DNA from: Bacillota bacterium
Lineage (GTDB): Bacteria; Bacillota; UBA4882; UBA8346
Length of the DNA stretch: 64,000 nucleotides
Direction: 5' to 3'
Assembly (NCBI GenBank): GCA_023392595.1
Contig: JAEVYU010000064.1
Location: 1 to 64,000 of the forward strand
In this document: one piece after another, positions 51,551 through 60,663 of the stretch
Numbering within the stretch: the stretch's first letter is position 1
Layout: each line of letters starts with the position of its first letter
Notes under the pieces: generated by a model
The model's database searches: none
What the model was told of the DNA's origin: nothing
The model's input: the letters and a program-made list of their open reading frames with translations, nothing else
Position numbers and translations under genes: made by a program

Positions 51551-51921
51551 AATTATCCCTACTTTACTTGTTATTTTGATCAATATATGAAGAATGATCC
51601 GGATATACAAGTGGTTTCAAAGGTAGGATCCTTCTTTCTTAGATTCAGGTACTTCGAGATCAATCATTCCAATCCTTTTGGAGATTCGATACATCTTGTG
51701 GTAATTTCTCACCTCTCTTTTGTTTTTACTATCATAATTGAAAAATGTGAACATTTTGTGGACATCCAGTGTAGATGTTGTGATGGTTCGTTTCTATTTT
51801 TGAAACGGGAAATTTAGGAAAAAGATTCCTGACGGATTATCTATTTTGGGAGTTTTCTTGACAGTCACCATATGAATCTGTTTTAATTAATTAAAGATAA
51901 TTTGATTCGTGGAGGATTATG
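51551..51921. other. Divergent intergenic region
   Basis: It lies between the tolC-led operon (minus) and the aconitase-family gene (plus). The right end holds a good plus-strand promoter (51858-51887). No coding potential or clear regulator site is seen in the left part, which should contain the efflux operon promoter. Confidence 0.5.
51858..51887 (+). promoter_or_regulatory. Promoter of the aconitase-family gene
   Basis: Consensus TTGACA (51858-51863) and TTTAAT (51882-51887) with an 18-bp spacer, 34 bp before the start codon. Confidence 0.7.
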
Positions 51922-54276
51922 ATGATCGAATTGCAAAACAAAGTTTACTTAATCCAGGGGAAATACACGATTGAAGATAAACCCGGTTTAACCCTGGATG
52001 AGATAAATAGCACCCTTGGGAAAAAAGGAATTCCGGCGCTGACCGCAGGGGAGATTGACCCGGAAATCGCCAAGACGGCTACCATAGCCCACCAAATTCT
52101 TACCCGACACAATACCAACACCAATTTGCAAGATTTAAAGCTGCGGTTTGACGCTTTGGCTTCCCATGACATTACGTACGTGGGAATCGTTCAGACTGCT
52201 AGGGCCAGCGGGTTGAAAGAATTTCCCGTTCCTTATGTACTCACCAATTGTCACAACAGTTTATGCGCCGTGGGAGGTACTATCAACGAGGATGACCATA
52301 TTTTCGGCCTCTCGGCGGCTCAAAAATACGGCGGCATCTTTGTCCCCGCCCATCAGGCGGTGATTCACCAATACATGAGAGAAATGATGTCCGGTTGCGG
52401 TAAAATGATTTTAGGCTCGGACAGCCATACCCGTTATGGCGCTTTGGGAACCATGGCCATCGGCGAGGGCGGACCGGAGCTGGTCAAACAGTTGTTGAGA
52501 AAGACCTATGATATTTCCTATCCGGAAGTTATCGCGGTATACTTGGAGGGACGGCCCGGGAAAGGCGTCGGTCCTCAAGACGTGGCGCTGGCCATTATCA
52601 AGGGGGTCTTTGAAAACGGGTTTGTAAAAAATAAGGTTCTGGAATTTGTAGGGCCGGGGATCGCCGATCTTTCGGTGGATTTCCGGAATGGAATCGATGT
52701 CATGACCACTGAAACCACCTGTTTGTCGTCGATTTGGTGCACGGATGAAAAAGTCCGGGAGTATTATCAAATTCACGGCCGCCCGGAAGATTACAGCCCC
52801 CTGGAGCCGGGTCCGGTCGCCTATTACAGTGGTCTGGTAAAAGTGGATTTAAGCAAAATTGAGCCGATGATTGCTCTACCGTTCCATCCCAGCAATGTGT
52901 ATACCATTCAAGAGCTGAATCAAAATGCCCTTGATATTTTGGCCAAAGTCGAGGAAGAAGGCCAACAACAACTGGACAATCCCAAAATTGATTTCCGTTT
53001 GAAGAATAAAGTCATGGACGGCCGTTTGCGGATGGATCAAGGAGTGGTGGCTGGCTGTGCCGGCGGCACATTTGAAAATATCGTGGAAATGGCGGCGATA
53101 TTAAAAGGGAAATCCACCGGCAAGGGTGAGTTCTGGCTCAGTACTTATCCGGCCAGCCAGCCGGTTTACCTGGAAATTATTAAAAACGGCGTGGCGGAAG
53201 CATTAATGACTGCCGGCGTCACTATCCGCTCGGCATTCTGCGGTCCCTGTTTCGGAGCCGGGGATGTGCCCGCCAATAATGGAATCAGCGCCCGCCATAC
53301 CACCCGCAATTTCCCCAACCGCGAGGGTTCCAAGCCCGGTAATGGTCAAGTATCCTCGGTGGCCTTGATGGATGCCCGCTCCATTGCCGCCACGGCGGCA
53401 AACGGAGGAATGCTGACCCCGGCCACGGAAATGGATTATGAGCCGGTGGTTTCCAGGTACGCGTTTAACCATCAGGTATATGATAACCGGGTTTATCAGG
53501 GGTTTGGCAAACCTCAGGCCGGGCTGGAGTTAAAATTCGGCCCCAATATCGCAGATTGGCCTGAAATGAGCCCTCTGCCGCAGAATTTGTTATTACAACT
53601 CACCTCGGTCATTCATGATCCGGTGACTACCACCGATGAATTAATCCCCTCCGGGGAAACCTCATCTTACCGGTCCAATCCATTGAAATTGGCGGAGTTC
53701 ACTTTGTCCCGCAAAGATCCTCATTACGTGGAAAAGGCCAAAGCCATTCAAAAGATGGAAACCGAACGGATGCGGCTGTTAACGGAAGGGAAAATCAGCG
53801 AGCCGCTTTCGACGGCCCTGGGTTCATTGTTCGTTCCCCTGCTGGAGGAAGAAAATGCTTCCGCTGAGAAAGTCCATCAACTCATAAGCAATACCGGAAT
53901 CGGCAGCGTTATCTTTGCGGTCAAGCCCGGCGATGGGTCGGCCCGGGAACAAGCCGCCTCCTGTCAAAAAGTCTTGGGCGGCAGGGCCAATATCGCCGTC
54001 GAATACGCGACCAAGCGGTATCGCAGTAATTTAATCAACTGGGGAATGCTGCCGTTCCTCGTGGATAAAGAGGTAGAGGCCCAATTGAAAGTCGATCAAT
54101 TGATCTACATCCCGGGGATCCGGGAGGCGGTTGAGAAATGTTCCGCCCAAATCCCGGCCTACCTGATTGATTCACGGGGCAAGACGGAAATTATATTAAA
54201 ACTGGCCAATTTGACCCCGGATGAACGGGAAATCATTTTGGCGGGTTGTTTGATCAATTACTACGCGAAACATTAA
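51922..54276 (+). CDS. Aconitase-family hydratase (YbhJ-like)
   Basis: A 784-residue aconitase-superfamily protein. The [4Fe-4S] ligands are seen as a cysteine in TNCHNSLC or GCAGGT (about residue 380) and the pair in FCGPCFGAGD; active-site segments LGSDSHTRYG and NFPNREG are present. A swivel domain follows at about 650-784. It resembles the hydratase YbhJ branch rather than housekeeping aconitase, so the substrate is uncertain. GGAGG is better spaced for ATG 51922 than for the ATG at 51919. Confidence 0.85.
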   Translation: MIELQNKVYLIQGKYTIEDKPGLTLDEINSTLGKKGIPALTAGEIDPEIAKTATIAHQILTRHNTNTNLQDLKLRFDALASHDITYVGIVQTARASGLKEFPVPYVLTNCHNSLCAVGGTINEDDHIFGLSAAQKYGGIFVPAHQAVIHQYMREMMSGCGKMILGSDSHTRYGALGTMAIGEGGPELVKQLLRKTYDISYPEVIAVYLEGRPGKGVGPQDVALAIIKGVFENGFVKNKVLEFVGPGIADLSVDFRNGIDVMTTETTCLSSIWCTDEKVREYYQIHGRPEDYSPLEPGPVAYYSGLVKVDLSKIEPMIALPFHPSNVYTIQELNQNALDILAKVEEEGQQQLDNPKIDFRLKNKVMDGRLRMDQGVVAGCAGGTFENIVEMAAILKGKSTGKGEFWLSTYPASQPVYLEIIKNGVAEALMTAGVTIRSAFCGPCFGAGDVPANNGISARHTTRNFPNREGSKPGNGQVSSVALMDARSIAATAANGGMLTPATEMDYEPVVSRYAFNHQVYDNRVYQGFGKPQAGLELKFGPNIADWPEMSPLPQNLLLQLTSVIHDPVTTTDELIPSGETSSYRSNPLKLAEFTLSRKDPHYVEKAKAIQKMETERMRLLTEGKISEPLSTALGSLFVPLLEEENASAEKVHQLISNTGIGSVIFAVKPGDGSAREQAASCQKVLGGRANIAVEYATKRYRSNLINWGMLPFLVDKEVEAQLKVDQLIYIPGIREAVEKCSAQIPAYLIDSRGKTEIILKLANLTPDEREIILAGCLINYYAKH

Positions 54277-54336
54277 ACCCTGATCCGGCAAGTCAATGCC
54301 GGATTCAGGTCAAATCTATTCTATGAGGTGATTGAA

Positions 54337-54807
54337 ATGATTTTAGGAAATTTGGAGAATTTGGCTCAGGACCGGAAGGCGCTTGCGGCCCCGCTGGCAA
54401 AGGCTTTGGAGTATCTGAAGAATACCGACTTTGAAAAAATTCCGGCAGGCCGGTATGAGGTTGAGGGAGAGGGGATTTACGCGATGGTTCAGGAATACCA
54501 GACTTCGCCCCGGGACAAAAGAAGAGCGGAGACCCACCGGAAATACATTGACATTCAGTATGTAACTCAAGGCGTTGAAGTGGTTGGCTACAGCTTAACC
54601 GACACCTCAAGCACGATTTCCGAGGATTTGCTGGCCGAAAAAGATGCCGCTTTTTATGGATCGATCGAGGGTGAAAAAGAATTGATCCTAAGCGCCGGAC
54701 GGTATGCCGTCTTTTTTCCCACCGACATTCACCGGCCGGGCTGCAACTATGAGAAAGAGCATCCGGTCAAAAAAGTAGTTGTCAAAGTGGCGGTGGATCT
54801 TTTATAG
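54337..54807 (+). CDS. YhcH/YjgK/YiaL family protein
   Basis: A 156-residue cupin-like protein of the DUF386 family. Landmarks are RYEVEGEGIYAMVQEY, the HRKYIDIQYV stretch with its metal-ligand His, and FFPTDIHRPG with the second His. Some members are sugar isomerase or anomerase accessory enzymes (EbgC, YiaL). GAGG overlaps an in-frame GTG at 54328; the ATG at 54337 is the likely start. It follows the hydratase by 60 bp and may be co-transcribed. Confidence 0.88.
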   Translation: MILGNLENLAQDRKALAAPLAKALEYLKNTDFEKIPAGRYEVEGEGIYAMVQEYQTSPRDKRRAETHRKYIDIQYVTQGVEVVGYSLTDTSSTISEDLLAEKDAAFYGSIEGEKELILSAGRYAVFFPTDIHRPGCNYEKEHPVKKVVVKVAVDLL

Positions 54808-54816
54808 CCGCCGAAT

Positions 54817-54845
54817 TTGTCCATGGGGAAGCCCTATGCTATAAT
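54817..54845 (+). promoter_or_regulatory. Sigma-A promoter
   Basis: TTGTCC (54817-54822), a 17-bp spacer, then TATAAT (54840-54845), 35 bp before the Nif3-like gene. Confidence 0.7.
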
Positions 54846-54880
54846 AAATTTAGAAATCGGATTGTCGGCAAAGGTGATCT

Positions 54881-55678
54881 ATGGAAATTAAGGAATTGTT
54901 GAATATTGTGAAGAAACTGGCTCCGAATCTTTCTTGCCAAGATTTTAGCGATCCCGGTTTTGTTTCGGCAACTCCATCCGCAGAAACCCATTCAATTGTG
55001 AAACTCGGGGTCTGTGTCGACCCTACGGAAAAAAACATTGAAAATGCCGCCGCTTTGGGGATAGAGGTACTGATTAGCTATCATCCATGGTATGGGGAAG
55101 CCAGGGAATTGGTAGAAGCAAGGCGGATTCAAATTTGGCCGTTACATGAAGCGTGGGATCATACGGACCGGGGAGTTCTCAATTCCCTGGCCAAAGAAAT
55201 CGGGTTAACCGGATTGTATCCCAAGGACGAACTGCTCATTGGCCATGTGGAAACCGGTTTCCGGGATTTGATTGAGAATTGCCAGCGTTTTTTGGGACAA
55301 AATATCTTGTCCTTCAGCGGCGATTTAAAGCAGGAAGTCCATAAAGTCGCCATGTGGGCCGGACCGGGATTTTTGCCGCAGTATAAAAAGTTTTGGGACG
55401 CCAGTCTATCGGAAAATTGCGACACTTTCCTCTCCAGTGAACTCACAATATCGGCGCTGCGTTATTCCCGGGCCCGCCGTTTAAAATTGATAGACCTCGG
55501 TCACAGCTTGCTTGCCAAGCCGGGAATGTTGAATGTGGCCGAGATTTTGAAAAAAGAGGCCCAAGATTGCTTGGTGCAATTTTTGGACGATCTTTATGCT
55601 TGTACATATTACACCAATTGTTCTTTTGCCGGCCAGTTCACCGAAACCGAGGACATCTTTTTTGGAGCGGAGGGTTAA
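54881..55678 (+). CDS. Nif3-like (dinuclear metal centre) protein
   Basis: A 265-residue protein that appears to belong to the Nif3/YbgI fold: KLGVCVDPTEKNIENAAALG and ISYHPW match the segment of the family carrying the first metal ligands, and EAWDHTDRG the usual AHTNxD region, altered here. The C-terminal YYTNCSFAGQ is not typical. The match is partial; a divergent member or a distinct small-molecule enzyme is possible. AAGGTGAT precedes the ATG. It has its own promoter and is followed by coaX within 60 bp. Confidence 0.6.
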   Translation: MEIKELLNIVKKLAPNLSCQDFSDPGFVSATPSAETHSIVKLGVCVDPTEKNIENAAALGIEVLISYHPWYGEARELVEARRIQIWPLHEAWDHTDRGVLNSLAKEIGLTGLYPKDELLIGHVETGFRDLIENCQRFLGQNILSFSGDLKQEVHKVAMWAGPGFLPQYKKFWDASLSENCDTFLSSELTISALRYSRARRLKLIDLGHSLLAKPGMLNVAEILKKEAQDCLVQFLDDLYACTYYTNCSFAGQFTETEDIFFGAEG

Positions 55679-55732
55679 AGCCCGGTCCGGCAAATGAACT
55701 CGTCCGATTATGCAAAAAATGGAGTGGGAACC

Positions 55733-56497
55733 ATGCTGTTAGTATTCGATATTGGAAACCGCCAGACTGTGATCGGAGTTTTCAGCGGGGAGAAATTGTC
55801 GGCCAGTTGGAGACTGGCTACGGATCACCGGAAAACCGTCGATGAATACGGCATCATGCTGAAATGCCTTTTTGCAGACTGCCAGCTGGAGCCGGCCAAG
55901 ATTCAAAGGGCTGTAATTGCCAATGTTGTACCGCAACTGGCCGGGATTTTTGAAAAAGTGGTTGAGAAATATTTTGGCGCGCCCGTTTTGGTAGTGGGCC
56001 CCGGGGTCAAAACCGGATTGTCGATTAAAATGGAAAATCCCCGTGAAATCGGCGCCGACTTAATCGTTAACGCCATCGCCGGTATCTCCATTTACGGACC
56101 GCCTTTAATTGTGGTTGATTTTGGAACCGCCACCACTTTTTGCGCAGTCGGGCCAAATGGCGATTATTTAGGGGGGGCTATCGTTCCGGGCTTGAATATG
56201 ATTAGCGAGGCTTTGGTTCAATATGCGGCCGAATTGCCTCATGTTCCGTTGATGAAGCCCAAGAACGTGATTGGCAAGAATACGGTCAGCGCCATGCAAT
56301 CCGGTTTGGTTTACGGTTATATCGGCTTAATTGAGGGCATGATCTCCCGCATGAAGGCCGAAATGAACTGCGAAGTCAAGGTGATTGCGGCCGGAGGCTT
56401 GTCTGAATTGATTATGGGCGAAACCAAGCTGTTCGATATCTCCAATCCCAATTTAACCTTGGAAGGACTGCGACTGATTAGCGAATTAAACAAATAG
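55733..56497 (+). CDS. coaX: Type III pantothenate kinase
   Basis: A 254-residue CoaX, which phosphorylates pantothenate in the first step of coenzyme A synthesis. The P-loop-like motif reads VFDIGNRQTVIGVF (canonical DxGNT becomes DIGNR), followed by GADLIVNA, VVDFGTATT and the GGAIVPGL loop. The frame opens at 55694, but GGAGTGGG lies 5 nt before ATG 55733. It is in a plus-strand run with hflX and dusB, a common Firmicutes grouping. Confidence 0.93.
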   Translation: MLLVFDIGNRQTVIGVFSGEKLSASWRLATDHRKTVDEYGIMLKCLFADCQLEPAKIQRAVIANVVPQLAGIFEKVVEKYFGAPVLVVGPGVKTGLSIKMENPREIGADLIVNAIAGISIYGPPLIVVDFGTATTFCAVGPNGDYLGGAIVPGLNMISEALVQYAAELPHVPLMKPKNVIGKNTVSAMQSGLVYGYIGLIEGMISRMKAEMNCEVKVIAAGGLSELIMGETKLFDISNPNLTLEGLRLISELNK

Positions 56498-56506
56498 CGG
56501 GGGATA

Positions 56507-57784
56507 GTGTTTTTGCAAATTTTAGAAGCAAAAAAAGAAAAAGCGATTCTGATCGGGTTACATCATTCCAGGCCGGAAAAAGAGAATCTTTCTTTTTGGG
56601 CCGAATTTGAAGAACTGGCGGGAACCGCCGGGGCAACCGTTGTCGGAACATTGATTCAGCCCCGGGATAATCCGGATTCCGCTTTTTTTCTTGGTTCCGG
56701 TAAAGCGGAAGAATTGGCGCGGCAGGTGAAAGAATTAAGCGCCGAGGTGGTCGTTTCGGCTCAGGACTTATCGCCGGTCCAGGTTCGGAATTTAAGCGAT
56801 TTAACCGGGGTTAAGGTGATCGACCGCACCGGGTTGATCCTGGATATTTTCGCCCAGCGGGCCGGGACCCGGGAAGGCAAGCTTCAAGTGGAACTAGCTC
56901 AATTGAATTATTTATTGCCGCGCATCTCCGGCTCGGATATTCGTTATTCCAGAATGGGCGGGGGCATCGGAACCCGTGGCCCGGGCGAGACCAAGTTGGA
57001 AGTGGACCGCCGCCATATCCGCCACCGGATCGCGGATTTAAAGAGGGAACTGCTTGAAGTGGAAACCCATCGCCAGGTTCAACGTCAACAGCGGGAAAAA
57101 AATCAAATACCAACTGTGGCTTTGGTCGGATATACCAACGCCGGAAAATCAACGCTTTTTAATTCCCTGACCCAGGCCGGGGTTTGCGCGGAAGGAAGAT
57201 TGTTTGATACGCTGGACCCGGTTTCACACCGGATGAAGCTGCCCGATCATAAGGAAATCCTGCTTTTGGATACGGTCGGTTTTATCAGTGATTTGCCCCA
57301 TCAATTGGTGGCGGCATTCAAGGCGACTTTGGAGGAAACCGTCCGGGCCAATGTGTTAATTCACGTGATGGATGCGGGGTCCACCAATTTGATGCTTCAA
57401 TATACCGCGGTAAAAGCGGTCTTGGCCGAGCTCCATATTGAGGCCAAAGAAATGGTAAATGTCCTCAATAAAATCGACTTATTGGATTCGGAAAACCAGA
57501 TCCGGCGACTGGCCCATGAATGGGCGGCCCATCCGGTTTCGGCAAAATATCATCGGGGTATGACCGAACTTGTCCAGGGAATCCAAAAGAAACTGGCGGC
57601 CTCAGTCAGAACTTGTCAGGTGTTGTTACCCTTCACGGAAGCGGCGATGCTTGACTTATTACACCGCAACGGCCGGGTATTGGAAGAAACGTATGAACCC
57701 GAAGGAATCCGGCTTTTGGCGGAAATGGATGAGCCTCTGGCCGGTAAATTACAGCCTTTTATTCTTCAGCAAAACGAACCGTAA
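56507..57784 (+). CDS. hflX: GTPase HflX
   Basis: A 425-residue ribosome-associated GTPase. The N-terminal HflX domain ends in the signature GGGIGTRGPGETKLEVDRR, then the G domain shows G1 GYTNAGKST, G3 LDTVGF and G4 NKID, plus a C-terminal domain. HflX splits stalled ribosomes under stress. The start is GTG at 56507 or TTG at 56513; GGGGG lies just upstream of both. It begins 9 bp after coaX, so the two are co-transcribed. Confidence 0.95.
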   Translation: MFLQILEAKKEKAILIGLHHSRPEKENLSFWAEFEELAGTAGATVVGTLIQPRDNPDSAFFLGSGKAEELARQVKELSAEVVVSAQDLSPVQVRNLSDLTGVKVIDRTGLILDIFAQRAGTREGKLQVELAQLNYLLPRISGSDIRYSRMGGGIGTRGPGETKLEVDRRHIRHRIADLKRELLEVETHRQVQRQQREKNQIPTVALVGYTNAGKSTLFNSLTQAGVCAEGRLFDTLDPVSHRMKLPDHKEILLLDTVGFISDLPHQLVAAFKATLEETVRANVLIHVMDAGSTNLMLQYTAVKAVLAELHIEAKEMVNVLNKIDLLDSENQIRRLAHEWAAHPVSAKYHRGMTELVQGIQKKLAASVRTCQVLLPFTEAAMLDLLHRNGRVLEETYEPEGIRLLAEMDEPLAGKLQPFILQQNEP

Positions 57785-57826
57785 AATACTTAAAAGGCTG
57801 AATACTTAAAAACTGAGAATTGAGAA

Positions 57827-58816
57827 ATGATCAAAATAGGAACCGTTGATATACCAAATCCGGCTGTGTTGGCTCCCATGGCCGGGGTCACAGACCCGCC
57901 GTTCCGGGCGATTGTGAAAGAGTTTAATCCGGGACTGGTTTGCGGGGAAATGATTAGCGCGATGGCATTGCATTATGACAGCCAAAAAACCCGCGGCATG
58001 ATTCAAATTAAGCCGTTTGAGAAACCGGTCAGCATTCAGATCTTCGGATCCGATCCGCAAATCATGGCCGAGGCGGCTTCATTTATTGCCGGGGAAGGGG
58101 CCGATATCATCGACATCAATATGGGTTGCCCCGTTTCCAAAGTGGTGAAGTCCGGAGAAGGGGCGGCGCTTTTAAAAAATTTGCCCTTGGCGGCGGAAAT
58201 CATCCACAGTGTCGTCAGGAGCGTCAGCATACCGGTGACGGTGAAATTTCGTTTGGGTTGGGATAGCAGCCGGATTGTCGCCCTGGAGTTGGCCCGGATT
58301 GCCCAGGAACAAGGAGCCGCCGCAGTAACCCTGCATGCCCGGACCCGGGAGCAGTTTTACCAGGGGAAAGCAAATTGGGAGGAGATCGCGGAGTTAAAAC
58401 GGCAGATTACGATTCCGGTTATCGGAAACGGTGATGTGGATTCTCCGGAAGCGGCGAAAGCGATGATGGAGCAAACGGGCTGCGATGGCGTGATGATTGG
58501 CCAAGCAGCCCTGGGCCGTCCCTGGATTTTCGGACAAGTTGTGAGTTTTCTGGAGGAAGGCCGTTTATTGCCGGATCCTCCCATTGAACGGCAATTTCAA
58601 GTCATTAAAAAGCAGTTGCAATTGCAGATCGAATATTCCGGGGAACACCGCGGTTTGTTGGAAATGCGCAAACATCTGTCATGGTATTTCAAAGGATTGC
58701 CTGGCGCCGCCAAAATGCGGGACAAGGTCAATACCCTGACTACTGTGGAATCACTGCGGGAAGCGTTGCGGGATTATGAGAGCTATGTGCTGGAAATGGC
58801 AGAGCGCTTGCAATAA
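57827..58816 (+). CDS. dusB: tRNA-dihydrouridine synthase (DusB type)
   Basis: A 329-residue flavoenzyme that reduces uridines in tRNA. The N-terminal barrel shows LAPMAGVTDPPFR, VQLFG-like IQIFG, and MGCPVSKV with the catalytic cysteine; TLHARTREQFYQGKANW and GNGDVDSPE follow in family order. Its ribosome binding site is weak (GAG, 5 nt). It follows hflX by 42 bp. Confidence 0.95.
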   Translation: MIKIGTVDIPNPAVLAPMAGVTDPPFRAIVKEFNPGLVCGEMISAMALHYDSQKTRGMIQIKPFEKPVSIQIFGSDPQIMAEAASFIAGEGADIIDINMGCPVSKVVKSGEGAALLKNLPLAAEIIHSVVRSVSIPVTVKFRLGWDSSRIVALELARIAQEQGAAAVTLHARTREQFYQGKANWEEIAELKRQITIPVIGNGDVDSPEAAKAMMEQTGCDGVMIGQAALGRPWIFGQVVSFLEEGRLLPDPPIERQFQVIKKQLQLQIEYSGEHRGLLEMRKHLSWYFKGLPGAAKMRDKVNTLTTVESLREALRDYESYVLEMAERLQ

Positions 58817-58848
58817 ATGTTGATTCTCTAAAAAAGAGGTGTCGAAGC

Positions 58849-59751
58849 ATGAAAAGAGTGGTTAGTGTAAGTTTAGGCAGCTCGGCCCGGGACCACCGGG
58901 TCGAGGTTGAATTTTTAGGGGAAAAGGTAACCATCGAACGGATTGGCACCAATGGGGATCTGGGAAAAGCCATTAAGATGATTGGGGAATTGGACGGCCA
59001 GGTCGATGCTTTCGGACTGGGTGGAATTGATCTCTATCTAATTGCCGGTTCAAAACGATTTGTAATCAAGGATGCTGCCCGGATGGCCCGTGCGGCCCAA
59101 AAATCTCCGGTTCTGGACGGCAGCGGATTAAAAAACACTTTGGAACGGCAGGTGGTTGACTATTTGCAAGACCAGCTCCAAATCCGGTTGCAGGGCAAAA
59201 AAGTGTTGATGGTTTCGGCTGTCGATCGTTTCGGAATGGCTGAAGCATTCGTTAATGCCGGCGCCAAAATGGTGTTCGGTGACTTGATTTTCGCCCTGGG
59301 GATTCCGGTTCCCTTAACCTCGCTGCGGACTTTACAGAGGTTGGCCAATATCGTATTGCCGGTCCTCACCAAGTTGCCCTTTACGATTCTTTATCCGACC
59401 GGCTCCAAACAGGAGACTTCAACGCCTAAATTTGCCCAATATTATCAGGAAGCCGATATTATCGCCGGTGATTTCTTATATATCAAAAAATACATGCCGT
59501 ATGGTTTGAAAAATAAAGTTGTGGTCACCAATACGGTGACTGCGGGGGATGTTGAAGATTTAAAACAAAAGGGCGTCTCACTCCTGGTTACCTCGACACC
59601 GGAATTTAACGGGCGTTCTTTCGGCACCAATGTGATGGAAGCGTTGCTGGTGTCATTTTCAGGACGGAAGCCTTCGGAACTGGGAGAAAGCGATTATCTT
59701 CAGCTTTTAAAGGACATGCATTTCGAGCCGCGCGTGGTCCGGCTGGCTTAA
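58849..59751 (+). CDS. Putative quinate/shikimate dehydrogenase-like protein
   Basis: A 300-residue protein of a family usually labelled quinate 5-dehydrogenase in Firmicutes. It starts MKRVVSVSLGSSARDHRVEV, contains GLGGIDLYL, DGSGLKNTLER, VLMVSAVDRFGMAEA with a Rossmann-like pattern, and GRSFGTNVMEALL. The name rests on family annotation; no activity can be read from the sequence. GAGGTG precedes the ATG, 32 bp after dusB. Confidence 0.75.
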   Translation: MKRVVSVSLGSSARDHRVEVEFLGEKVTIERIGTNGDLGKAIKMIGELDGQVDAFGLGGIDLYLIAGSKRFVIKDAARMARAAQKSPVLDGSGLKNTLERQVVDYLQDQLQIRLQGKKVLMVSAVDRFGMAEAFVNAGAKMVFGDLIFALGIPVPLTSLRTLQRLANIVLPVLTKLPFTILYPTGSKQETSTPKFAQYYQEADIIAGDFLYIKKYMPYGLKNKVVVTNTVTAGDVEDLKQKGVSLLVTSTPEFNGRSFGTNVMEALLVSFSGRKPSELGESDYLQLLKDMHFEPRVVRLA

Positions 59752-59960
59752 ATAAACGAATAGTTCCCCGGCGGCCAAAAAGAGGTTGACTTCGAAGTAA
59801 TTTCCAGATAGTCGTCCACCCAAACTTGCTGAGGCACATGAAAGAATGAAAATAAAGAGATAGAACGAATTAACCACGAAGACTAAAGATTCCCCCTTTT
59901 TTCTTCGTGGCCTTCGTGCTCTTCGTGGTGGGAATACTAAATTTTCGAAGTAGTCGCCCA

Positions 59961-59976
59961 CCCCGGCATGCCGGGG
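59961..59976. repeat. Perfect 16-bp GC palindrome
   Basis: CCCCGGCATGCCGGGG, fully symmetrical, inside one arm of the degenerate direct repeat. Confidence 0.6.
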
Positions 59977-60130
59977 CGATCGAAAGAATGAAAATGAGCC
60001 TAAATGCGACCCTAGCCCTGGGGCAATGTCATCAAGCTATGGATACATTTTCTGGAAGTCATAAACTCGTGGCGCAGACCTCTCTCTCTGCGCCTTCGTG
60101 ACGGAGGTGAGCTATCCCCTTTGTGGGGAA

Positions 60131-60162
60131 AGTAACCCCACGCACAAGTGCGTGCTGCCTTC
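60131..60162 (+). repeat. Dispersed hairpin element, copy 2
   Basis: AGTAACCCCACGCACAAG then TGCGTGCTGCCTT, with a perfect CACGCAC/GTGCGTG stem. It matches 551-582 at all but about three positions. A CCCC-TTTGT-GGGG hairpin lies just upstream. Confidence 0.6.
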
Positions 60163-60208
60163 GAAGCCAAAAATCTTTTAGATGTCAACGTCTAGGGCTA
60201 CTCTTCCA

Positions 60209-60460
60209 CTGAAATAATTTCTGAAATGAGATCGGCAATTGGATGAATGGAAAAAGTAATTGCTAAAATGAGATCGGCGATTGGATGAATGGAAAAAGTA
60301 ATTACTAAAATGAGATCGGCGATTGGATGAATGAAAAAAGTAATCGCTGAAATGAGATCAGCGATTGGATGAATGAAAAAAGTAATTGCTAAAATGAGAT
60401 CAGCGATTGGATGAGTAAAAAAATAATTGCTGGAATGAAATCAGCAATCGGATGAATGAA
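60209..60460. repeat. 42-bp (2 x 21) tandem repeat, about six copies
   Basis: GATCGGCGATTGGATGAATG recurs at 60230, 60272, 60314, 60356 and 60398, exactly 42 bp apart, with a diverged sixth copy near 60439. Each unit is two 21-bp halves: the GATC... half and AAAAAGTAATTGCTAAAATG plus one base. There is no ribosome binding site or family match for any open frame. Confidence 0.85.
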
Positions 60461-60494
60461 GTGGCCCAAAAAAGTAACGGAGACAGGATTAACG

Positions 60495-60577
60495 GGATTC
60501 ACAGGATTATAACCTGGTAAAATTGTGCTGCGAGATAACAAATAATTCATAGAGGTTTTAAAAAATCCTGTGAATCC
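60495..60577. repeat. Inverted repeat GGATTCACAGGATT
   Basis: GGATTCACAGGATT (60495-60508) and its exact complement AATCCTGTGAATCC (60564-60577), with further related ACAGGATTAACGG sequence outside the left arm. This has the look of a widely seen intergenic repeat type in environmental genomes; I cannot give a family name. Confidence 0.6.
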
Positions 60578-60663
60578 TGTTCGCGTTCTTTCCGTTAGGC
60601 CTGCAGTATTGCTTAACTATCCGTACTCAGGCTTTCAAGTTTTTTATTTTCCCAACCCCCTGT

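Larger units (their letters stand above)
59752..60663. other. Repeat-rich gene-free stretch
   Basis: About 900 bp without a supported gene. It holds several unrelated repeats: a degenerate direct repeat (about 59791-59855 and 59944-60000), CTTCGTGG copies around 59874-59931, a perfect 16-bp palindrome (59961-59976), a GGCGCAGA/TCTGCGCC hairpin (60072-60095), copy 2 of the dispersed element (60131-60162), a 42-bp tandem repeat (60209-60460), and the GGATTCACAGGATT inverted repeat (60495-60577). It looks like a sink for intergenic repeats. Confidence 0.65.

Noticed and set aside
60209..60460. CRISPR array
   Set aside because: The 42-bp units are tandem with no unique spacers, and no cas genes are present.
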